Below, piece by piece: positions 56,010 through 64,000 of a stretch of 64,000 bases of DNA; the stretch's first letter is position 1; every line of letters begins with the position of its first letter. The notes beneath the pieces are model-generated. The model saw nothing but the letters and a program-made list of their open reading frames with translations. It was not told where the DNA came from and made no database searches. The position numbers and the translations under genes are program-made. Source of the stretch: Ophiobolus disseminans (Eukaryota > Ascomycota > Dothideomycetes > Pleosporales > Phaeosphaeriaceae); the NCBI GenBank assembly GCA_010093685.1, contig MU006230.1, positions 76,802 through 140,801 on the forward strand. Direction: 5' to 3'.

Positions 56010-56421
56010 AGGGTGTTGGTTGGGAAGTTGCTTTGTTGAATTGGATGGCATCGATTAGCAGATTGAAGTACTCGATGTTGCTTATGGGGTTCGTTCCTAG
56101 GATTGTTCCATCAACTGTAGGACGGGAGATTGTTTGGTGGGCCGCAACCACCAAAAGCACCCGTGTCTAATAGAAATAGGCAATCAGTCACATATCACAA
56201 AAATAATGTACTGCCTAGGGGTTACTTACATAGTTCTGAATCGCTGTCCTGCGTAGCCTCGTGGCAGGCTAGATGTTGTCAGAATATCCTGCGCCGACTG
56301 ATCTGTTTGCGCACTAACAAAGGCCATGTCTCACTAGCAAACATTGCGCAGCTATATTTCCCCGGGCACGCTTTTCCAGCACCTACAGTCAACTCGCCCT
56401 CCACCGAACCAGTTCAGCAAG
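56010..56421. other. Intergenic region
   Basis: 412 bp; nothing recognised apart from the expected promoter of the gene at 56422. Confidence 0.3.
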
Positions 56422-57284
56422 ATGGTCACCAATGAAGAAAAGAGATTGGCAAAGATGATGCTCGGTGTCATCCTCGGTCTCGCCATGAATGAGGGAAGTT
56501 GGCTCGCAAACACAAGCGAGCTGTATGAGTACTACGATGAAAACGACAAAGCCGCTGGAGATGTGACGGGCTTCACATGTGCCAACGACATTATCCGCAC
56601 TCTGTGGACGAAGCACCAATACCGCGAGGAAGCAGATTCCTCAAGGACAATCCAGCCATCAAGCGCATCCGCCTGCGCTACATCCAAGACCCCGCCGGCA
56701 TCGCAGACACAGACATGGCTGCTCACCAACACAAAATCGCCGAAGCAGGAGAATCGTCAACGCCACCACCACCCATCTCCCTATCCACAATCTGGACCGA
56801 GCGCTTCACCATACTCGCAATATCCCTCTTCGACGAAGACATCACCAAAAAGCACATCTACTCCGCCGAACCATATGCACGAGCCGAAACATTCCTGCGC
56901 GTATTCCCTCTCGAGCAACGCATTGCGCTAGGTCGAAACATCATACGCAACAGCCCGCACATGCTCGAGGACGCTGGAGACTGGACCGCGCTACTCGTCA
57001 TCATCCTCCTACCTAACGCAGAGTTGCGCGAGGAATTGGAGAGGATTGGGTACGTGAGCGTAGATGCGTGGTATGCGCGCACTGTTGACACCCATCTGCA
57101 CTCGTATCATCAGAACAGGTGTCGGGAGAGGAACTTTGAGCTGGCGGTGGTAAGCTTCTTTGAGGTTTTGGTTGGTATGGTGCAGGGCCTTGACAATGGA
57201 GAGAGTGGTGTTGGTGCGAAATCCGATGGTGGTAATGGACCTGGAGATGGGGATGCGCATGGCGGTCAACGCTGTCAAGCGTAG
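56422..57284 (+). CDS. Hypothetical fungal protein with a frame change near residue 70
   Basis: From the ATG at 56422 the frame reads MVTNEEKRLAKMMLGVILGL to WTKHQYREE, then coding sense moves to another frame (RFLKDNPAIKRIRLRYIQDP onward) through the stop at 57284. The change is at about 56630. The only GT-AG pair between the two frames (56602-56632) would make a 31-bp intron, shorter than any other here; otherwise a 1-nt indel or sequence error is needed. The second part (about 215 residues) is mostly helical (FPLEQRIALGRNIIRNSPHM, WTALLVIILLPNAELREELE) with a Gly/Asp-rich tail. No domain recognised. It may be a pseudogene. Confidence 0.5.
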
Positions 57285-57458
57285 AGGTTGAGGAGAATCA
57301 TGTCGTATTGGAGCTACGGAAGGTGAGGTCTACATAGGGGAAGGGCAGGACCAGCCAAGGCGCTAGTCGCGGAGTCACGTGCGGGTGATCTATCCATCAC
57401 CACTGACAAACGCCATAGCAAGATATCGCGCGCTCAGACATCTGCATCAAGCGACACC

Positions 57459-57740
57459 ATGATGTCAGGTGGTCGGAACCGCCCTTTTCGGTTTGACGCA
57501 ACCGGCGACGACATGTCATCGACCGCACTGAACGACGACGACGATGGCGAAGACGTAGAGCTTCAGGCAGCGATCAAGGAATCCCTCAGCGGCGAAACCC
57601 AGATGCAGGTGGATCAGAAGCAAGCTAGAATCTTTGAGAATTACAATCGAGATCTTGCGAAGGCTGAAGGGGGCGAGGCGACACGGGAGTCTGAGGAATT
57701 CGATGCCATGATGGACGATGACGATGAGCCGGAATTTTGA
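57459..57740 (+). CDS. Small acidic protein with a ubiquitin-interacting motif
   Basis: 93 residues, one exon. The segment EDVELQAAIKESLSGE (about residues 31-46) fits the UIM consensus: acidic patch, hydrophobic residue, Ala, three residues, then Ser. UIMs bind ubiquitin, and small UIM proteins act in proteasome or sorting pathways; the exact role is unknown. The rest is charged, with an acidic C-terminus (FDAMMDDDDEPEF). MM at the start offers ATG at 57459 or 57462. It is convergent with the gene ending at 58065. Confidence 0.65.
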   Translation: MMSGGRNRPFRFDATGDDMSSTALNDDDDGEDVELQAAIKESLSGETQMQVDQKQARIFENYNRDLAKAEGGEATRESEEFDAMMDDDDEPEF

Positions 57741-58064
57741 CCGGGGATGGAGTAGTCTGAGGCATGGAGGCGAGGGAAGGGCGTTAAGATGCGGTAACGA
57801 GGAGGATATCGAGGAGAAGAAGGAGATAGGAAGACATCTAATACATCGCCGAAATCCGCCGCGACACCTCACAAGCCTCTTGATAATAATGCACCGAGAT
57901 AAATTGAACGTCTTCAAAAGTAGGTATTTACACGTTGAGATAGTATTTTAGATGGAATGACAGCCGGAGCCAACAACACTCAAGTGAACAAAAAGAAAAA
58001 GGAAACATGACGCCATGCACCCACCTTCGCTATGCTAGACAAGAGAAGGGAAAGGAAAGTATGC
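57741..58064. other. Convergent intergenic region
   Basis: 324 bp of 3' flanks of two convergent genes; nothing else seen. Confidence 0.3.
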
Positions 58065-59372
58065 CTACGACAAGTCCATAGGCTCGGCAGCACTGCTACC
58101 AACAGATGAGCGCACACGAGGCGCAGACGCAGGACGCGACGCCGACGGACCGGGGCTAGAGTAGCCGTTGACGCCAGGCAAGCTACCAGTCCGAACCTGA
58201 GGAGCAGCCATGTAGCCCATATGCGGCGACGAGTACGCGCTCGGCGTACCATGCATACCAGGCGTCATCGAGACCGACTTCCTCGGCTTAACCTTATTAA
58301 CTCTCGTACGCGGCGCCGGATTACACGCATTCCTCACGCGGGCCTGGAACTCGGATGCGAAAGCATCATACGGCTTCTTAAGCTCAGACGTATTCCAGCC
58401 CATCTTATTCTTCATGCACTCAGCCTTGCGGTGACTAATCGTCGAGCCCTCGACGCGAATGCCGTTGTTCTCGAAGCGCTTGCAGCAGTCTGAGCGGGGC
58501 AGGATGAGCAGAACGACGAGCAAGCTGACGTTGTCATTGTCAAGCAGGTGCGGCGCAAAGTCGCAGACGTCGCAGGCGAATTTGCGCATCTTTTCGAGCT
58601 CAGACACGTCGGTGCAGTTGATGAAGCGCTCGGCCATGGAGAAGGGGCGCACCATGTCGCGGCATATGTGGTTCTGGAGCACGTTGGCGACTGAGGACAC
58701 GGAGACGGGGTAAATGTTCTCGCGGTCGATCTTGTTGGTGGCTGTGGAGGAGACTGTGCCGGCGATATAGATAATTTCAATCTCGTCGTATGGGCCGCGC
58801 GAGAGCTTGAGGTCCTTGACGTTCTTTTTTGGGTCCTTGGCGTGTTCTTTGAGGGCTTCCTGGTGCTTGAGCGCAGCTTCGCGAGCGGCCTTGACGGCGT
58901 CACGTGGAGTCAGGAGTCCATGGTCGGCAGCGAGGGCGATGGTGTCCTTGTTCATCTCGAACTTGGAGAGCTTGCGCTCGACGTCGGGGGCGCGGATCCA
59001 ATCTTCTGACCAGGGCTCCTCGGCGAGAACTTTGTAAAAGACCTTGGTGAGAGCCTGGAGCTTGATCTCGTGATCGGAAAGGCGGCGGCGACCAAAGAAC
59101 GAGTCGTCGGTTTCAGAGTACGCCGTCTCAATGAAAGACTTGCGGTCCTTTTGAGTGAGCTGGCCACGCGTAGGGTCATTCTTCCATTCCTGAATGATAT
59201 GCATGAACTTGGTGTGGAACATATCATCAAAGTTCTTGGGAGCAGCTACATATTTGTAAGCGTTAAAGTCGAGTGTGAATTACGGGCCGTTTGGCTTACG
59301 AGTAGGTGTGTTGACTTGTGGGGTCACCGACGTTGAGGTAACCGCGGTCTGAGAGATCGGCGCAGGTGACAT
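58065..59372 (-). CDS. Conserved fungal protein of unknown function
   Basis: 417 residues in two exons, 59372-59300 and 59245-58065. The first exon, found by phase through a 54-bp intron (GTAAGC donor, TAG acceptor), adds MSPAPISQTAVTSTSVTPQV before the long frame. The body is helical and charged (FHTKFMHIIQEWKNDP; DVERKLSKFEMNKDTIALAA) and contains a Cys/His-bearing segment (CRDMVRPFSMAERFINCTDV; CDVCDFAPHLL), then KRFENNGIRVEGSTISHRKA. The C-terminal ~90 residues are basic then Ser/Pro/Gly-rich, ending EPMDLS. No domain recognised; probably soluble. Confidence 0.75.
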
Positions 59373-59930
59373 GATGGGCGCGCAACCGTGATATTCCTAC
59401 TGCAGAATCCCAGTATCGGGTTGCAGATCGCAATGGGTGAGGGTGTATGAGAGGGACTGATGGGAGTTGATGAAGTGGTGCGGGTGAATTGGGGATGCGG
59501 GGTGGTTGGGAAGCTCGAGATCGAGGTGCAGAGTAAAACCATTCACGCTCGCGTAACTGGCCCTGGCTAGTGTCGCCTTGGCGGAGCATTGGCCGATCAC
59601 GTGTCGTTGCGATCTCAGTGGACCGAGCGCCGTGAACGTCATCACATCGCGCGAACTTCAACACCATGAATTGCTGTGCATTGTATCTGAATTTCATCGA
59701 GACCGGCATTCGAGATCACTAGTATGGTGAAACAAGGTAAAATAAAGGTCACATTTCATCTCATGTGCGGGCATAGTCCTGGATGACGAAGATCGTAGTT
59801 AAAATTTTCTTTTTCTATGCATGACTGTGGCATGCTACAGGTGTCTTTCAAGTATCTTAATTCCGACGTTCAGGACAGCTAGACGGCTACATGATACCAC
59901 GAAGCTGCCGTTTCTCAACCCCATCAGCGA
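59373..59930. other. Intergenic region
   Basis: 558 bp with the promoter of the gene at 59372 and the 3' flank of the small coiled-coil gene; nothing else identified. Confidence 0.3.
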
Positions 59931-60299
59931 CTAGTACGGCCAGTGGTCATCGTTGCGCTGTCGCAACTCCACGATCTCCTCCTTGAGTTCCTTGACGTCG
60001 GCGTCATACTTTTGGCGCATCTCCATATAGCCCTCTTGGGCCCATCTTAATTGGGTCCAGTGATGGGTGGCGGCGTCCTGGAGGTCACGGATTACGACGT
60101 TGTGCTCGTCCCGAAGTTGACTGAACGCGGCGTCGTGCTCAGAGATGAGCTGATTGGTCATGGCATCATGCCTGAGCTGGAACTCACACATTTTGTGACG
60201 GTGGTGTTCTTGGTGGAGCCCCTTTTCGAGGTCGGTCTCGAAGGGAGGGGGAGGACGATGAGAAGCCACCTGCTTGACGGAATGTGCCACGGCTACCAT
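59931..60299 (-). CDS. Small coiled-coil hypothetical protein
   Basis: 122 residues from an ATG at 60299. It is His/Gln/Glu-rich with a heptad-like C-terminal helix (YMEMRQKYDADVKELKEEIV, then ELRQRNDDHW). No signal peptide or known domain. Single exon; amino-acid composition supports coding, but there is no homology evidence I can give. Confidence 0.5.
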   Translation of the reverse strand: MVAVAHSVKQVASHRPPPPFETDLEKGLHQEHHRHKMCEFQLRHDAMTNQLISEHDAAFSQLRDEHNVVIRDLQDAATHHWTQLRWAQEGYMEMRQKYDADVKELKEEIVELRQRNDDHWPY

Positions 60300-60881
60300 G
60301 GTCTATCTAGCATCAACTGCGATCCACTGGCCGTACAAGTCACTAATTGTCCATCGAAGTCAAGCAAGCTACCCATTCAAGCCACTGTAGACCCATCCAG
60401 CAAGACCTAACACCCTCGCCGTCCCACCGTGAGACCTCCTGTTCCATCTCCTGCAAGCTTGACATCATATTGAGCAACTCATTAAGCCACTCCCCACCCA
60501 CCCACCAAGCCCCAACACCCCCTCTCGCCTTCCCACCGCAATCCTCACATCTCTCTTTTACAAGCTTGACATCACATTAAACACACTCAAAAGGCGAACA
60601 TATAGGCGATCACACGGACAGACAACGTCCTCGATCAACTTTCTACAGCAAACTCGCCATCTAAAACTACATCGAGAGCCTCTTCGCTCCACTGGGTTTT
60701 ACGCGGCTGATTCGGCTGCCCCATATCTTCCCTCAATCCCTCCTTCCATCCCCCGTTTCTGTACGCTCTGCACAGACTCGTGTCGTTGTACTTTGTCAAA
60801 ACGGTAGCGCGAGGCGGTACTTCCAAAGGCAACTCGGCGCAAAACGTTGCTTGCTAGCGATTCATATATTCGAGCGGAAGC
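60300..60881. other. Intergenic region
   Basis: 582 bp, C-rich on the plus strand around 60400-60560; no gene supported. Confidence 0.3.
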
Positions 60882-61118
60882 TCAAGTGTCTTCGTCGTCG
60901 TCGTCTCCCACTCGTCCTCGTGCCACTTTCTCAAGATGGCTCACCGCACCATGCACCATCTCGTGCACCATCTCGTCGCGGATCTGCTTGCAAGACAAAA
61001 AAAGTCCCACATAGTCTTGGGGGTCGGCGTATAGTAGAAGGCCTTTTGGCGCGATTTGTGCGTAGATGACGAGGCGAATTTCGGCGGGTGCGGCGAGGAG
61101 GGGGCATTGTGCGGCCAT
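60882..61118 (-). CDS. Short F-box-like hypothetical protein
   Basis: 78 residues. MAAQCPLLAAPAEIRLVIYA followed by QIAPKGLL and LFLSCKQIRDEM resembles the start of fungal F-box-like proteins (LPxELRxxIY ... LLxxCKQIRxE), which are usually longer. The acidic tail DDDDEDT ends at 60882. The ATG at 61118 was preferred to the longer in-frame reading (to 61370) because the extension is low-complexity His/Thr. It could be a truncated relative. Confidence 0.55.
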   Translation of the reverse strand: MAAQCPLLAAPAEIRLVIYAQIAPKGLLLYADPQDYVGLFLSCKQIRDEMVHEMVHGAVSHLEKVARGRVGDDDDEDT

Positions 61119-61835
61119 TGTGTGGTGTTGGCGGTGGGTGATGTGGTGGGGGTGGTGGATGTAGTGGATGTGGTGTGATGTCTTGCTTGTGGATGTTTGA
61201 GTGGTGCTTGCTGGTGGGGCAAGGGAAATTGGTGCGGATATGTTTTTGGGGTATCTGGAATAGTCTGTTGACGGAAAGTTCGTTCTTGGCACTGCTTCTT
61301 CTTTATGCTGTTGCTCAACACCGACATCGTACCCACACACCTCTCGGTTAGCATCACGATTGCTACACACCTTTTGCAGACATCAAACAAGTAGACATCG
61401 GAAGCAACAGAAAGCAACGAGCTTCCTAACACCCTACCTTCACAGCAGCACCCGCCGCCTGAACCCCGATCGTACCGCACCGCACCGCACAACTCGAGCG
61501 TCAGCACAATGAAAGAAACCAGTCTCACCATAGAGTTTCTGGGTCTACGTTGCGCTGTCGGTCAGCAGCTTCATTGGTTGCATGATGTACGAGGTCATCA
61601 GGGACATGACGGAACAAGCAAGGTTGAGAAGGGCTGGAGCGGAGGAAGACGACATGATCGAGCTGATCGAAGTCACGACAAAAAGGACAGCAGAATGAGG
61701 GGATGACGATAGAGCTAGGAGGCGTACAGTGCGTTAAAAGCGCGGAGATACTATGGGCACTGGGTACCGAGATGAGACAGGAACAATTGACCGTTGAATG
61801 AACAGCGAACGATAAGACATCGCATATACACAAGT
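61119..61835. other. Intergenic region
   Basis: 717 bp between the F-box-like gene and the 3' end of the M28 peptidase gene; no supported feature. Confidence 0.3.
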
Positions 61836-63468
61836 CTATATGAAAAGCTTCGACCCGTGATACTTGACACCCTCTCCGTACACCTTCGACGCAGCGATAT
61901 CCAGCTCCCGCTCAGGAAAGCCCTTCAGCGACTTCGCATACGTAGCCACAGAGTGCGCGATGAGCTATACAATCGTTAGTTAGTAAACTGTCTGCCGTGC
62001 GCTTCAACCGAGTACGTACCTTGGTGCTGACAACAAACGCGGTGACATTGACATTGCCCAAATCGTCACATAATTGGTGATAGCATGGGTCTAGCCACGA
62101 ACCAGCTTTCCCACCGAACATCTCCGCCTCCTCCTTAGTCTTGATAGCCTCCGCGCCCGTGGCAATACCGCCGCCAGGAATACCGTTGCGGATAAAACCG
62201 TCGTAGTCGCTGCGGCCGTCGAAGGGGATGAACGTGTAGTTTAAGCCCTGGCTCTTGTACCAGTCGATATACAAATCGCGCAGCTCCTCAGAGCCATGAG
62301 GGTTCACGGCATTGGTGGCGTTGTAGATCTGGTACGCGAAGTTGGGGGACGCCATCATGTCGTAGTCCATAAAGAGGCGGATCTTTGCATTCTCTTTCTC
62401 AGACAGAGTAGCGACGTAGTAGTCGGACCCGAGAAGGCCTTCTTCCTCGCCGGCCCACCAGGCAAAGCGGACACAATTAGTGACATTGAACTTGGTCAGT
62501 TGGGTGGCGACCTCGATGAGGGAGATGGTGCCGGAACCGTCATCGTTGATGCCAGGGCCTTCGGCGACGCTGTCGCTGTGGGCGCCGAGCATGACACAGT
62601 TCTCGGGATCGCCCTGGGTAGTCTGTGCGATAATGTTGTTGGTGTGGATTGTGTTTACTTCGGCATCGATGTAGGCAATGGCATCAATGGTCTTGTTCTT
62701 CTGGAGCTTCTGGATGATGGGCTCTGCCTCTTCGCCAGAGAGACCGAACGTGGCAATATGGTATGGAGAAGGGTTTCCCAGAGTACCTTGTACACCGTCT
62801 TTCTCGGTGTTGTAGACGATAGCAGCAATGGCTCCTTTGCGTCCAGCATGTTCAGATTTAGTGCCAAATGGGCAGATGCCACGCTGGATGAACGCGATTT
62901 GGCCCTTGACAGAATCAGGAAAGTCGGTAGATTGGCAGCCTGAGTTTTCGACGAGAACGAGATCACCATGCACAGGTTCCCTGTCCTTGGTAGGTGGCGT
63001 CAACCCCATCGGTGCTGCAGACTGCGCAACCTTATCACCAAGAACCAGCCGCGACTCGTAGACATGACCTGAGACCGCAGGAAATGACTGGTTAGAGATG
63101 TCGTAGTAGTCCCCAAGCTTCAAGATCTCCTCATAGATGTAGTCCAGAGTTCCAGTGTGGCCTAATGATACGATCAGTAACTGCGATTACCAGCCAAGCA
63201 CGCGTGCATGCCTACCAGCACTACCAATAACTCTCGTGGGATGGTTGAATTCTTCTTCTCCCAGTTTCGCAATCTCATACAGCTTATTTGCGCGTATCAT
63301 CAGTCTGTCGCCGCTGATGAGGTCCTGGAGCTCAGTCGAGTTGACCAAGGGTTTGCTGCCGCTTGGATGACCAAGCGGTGTCTGAACATTTGACGAGAGA
63401 AAAGGAACTTGTAGAGCGGCAGCACCGGTAATGGCTGCGCAGAGCGCAAAACCTGATGAGAAAACCAT
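61836..63468 (-). CDS. Secreted M28 family aminopeptidase with PA domain
   Basis: A zinc exopeptidase releasing N-terminal amino acids outside the cell or in the vacuole. Three exons (63468-63216, 63161-62020, 61964-61836) give 507 residues. The signal peptide is MVFSSGFALCAAITGAAALQ. A protease-associated domain follows (about 130-260, with CQSTDFPDSVKGQIAFIQRG). Zinc ligand motifs: GAHSDSV (His), GINDDGSGT (Asp), WWAGEEEGLLGSDYY (Glu pair), MDYDMM (Asp) and CYHQLCDD (His). This order matches fungal leucine aminopeptidase 2 and vacuolar APY1-type enzymes. The last exon encodes LIAHSVATYAKSLKGFPERE. Several N-glycosylation sequons are present. Confidence 0.95.
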
Positions 63469-64000
63469 GATGGAGATGCAAACGACGGATAGTGTTGAAG
63501 TTGGGATGGAAGAGTGATGTTTGAAGTCGAGTGGCTAGGTTGCCATGACGCCAGCCACGCCGAGCCTCGCACGCGCCTGACACTGATAACGCCAATCCAC
63601 GTGCTGCGTCCGGCTGACAGCGCCATGTGCACTTTATGTTGGACTGAGGCAGATGTGAATGTTTGGTGGATGCGCAGCGATGAACTAAACTTGTTGAAGT
63701 TTGTCGAGGTGCTTTATCCAGACTTTGCTTTGGTACCGTTCTTTGGGACGCCAGGCAGGAGCCACGGGAGACTGGTGCGCAGTGGTACCTTGCACGACTA
63801 TAGCCTGAGACACCTCCCTTTCAGCTTTCATCGCACAACTTGGCTTTGCTTCTGTAAATACAATGCGTTCTGTAACCAATGTTCTGTCACGGGCATTCAA
63901 TGCGATGGCCCCGTCACTCAATGGCATCCACCAGCTTGTCGGAGAGAAGGTTGTGTTAGATCTAGCAATTAAACAACTGTCCCAGAATCATCATCGGATC
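63469..64000. other. Upstream region of the M28 gene to the window edge
   Basis: 532 bp. A plus-strand open frame (63514-63972) has no recognisable feature and overlaps the expected promoter; I do not call it a gene. Confidence 0.35.

Noticed and set aside
63514..63972. Plus-strand 152-codon frame at the right edge
   Set aside because: No domain or splice support, and it lies over the expected M28 promoter.
1..64000. tRNA genes, rRNA genes, CRISPR-like arrays
   Set aside because: Scanned for B-box-like GTTCGA contexts and regular spaced repeats; the few hits lie in coding sequence and no cloverleaf could be built. The only long direct repeats are the copia LTRs.

Overview
This window is nuclear DNA from a filamentous ascomycete (Pezizomycotina, possibly Dothideomycetes; the class is a weak guess). 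The evidence is short GT-AG introns of about 48-66 bp in most genes, fungal-specific families (Zn2Cys6 regulator, DUF3433, DUF2985, Mrp51, Bbc1), and transposons carrying the C-to-T decay typical of repeat-induced point mutation (RIP). Gene models were assembled by hand from open frames, splice signals and phase arithmetic; exon coordinates are given in the entries.

Layout. 1-8.2 kb: a partial sterol-type glycosyltransferase, a DUF2985 membrane protein, a CPA-type Na+/H+ antiporter and a PHO89-type Na+/phosphate symporter. 9.1-18.2 kb: a possible catabolic cluster for uronic-acid-containing glycans, with a DUF2264 protein, an MFS permease, a GH88 unsaturated glucuronyl hydrolase divergent from the permease, and a Zn2Cys6 regulator. 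18.6-23 kb: an F-box/ankyrin gene broken by one stop codon, a secreted glycine- and asparagine-rich repeat protein, and a small RBR-type protein.

23.2-36.2 kb: a 1,344-codon DUF3433 membrane-protein gene is split by a hAT DNA transposon (24875-33584). The hAT has 22-bp terminal inverted repeats and an 8-bp target duplication, and it carries a nested Ty1/copia retrotransposon (26687-32021) with 162-bp LTRs and a 5-bp duplication. Both elements are full of stop codons. The two gene halves are clean, and counting one copy of the target duplication keeps the reading frame intact across the site.

36.6-47.4 kb: conserved housekeeping genes, namely queuine tRNA-ribosyltransferase (with a 10-nt microexon encoding part of the catalytic DSGGF motif), a hypothetical protein, BBC1, RTR1 and mitochondrial ribosomal protein MRP51. 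47.4-52.3 kb holds no convincing gene. 52.3-63.5 kb: a conserved Ser-rich coiled-coil protein, several fungal proteins of unknown function (one with a ubiquitin-interacting motif, one with a frame change) and a secreted M28 aminopeptidase. Two related 140-150 bp inverted-repeat elements at 36.4 and 54.6 kb look like a MITE family.
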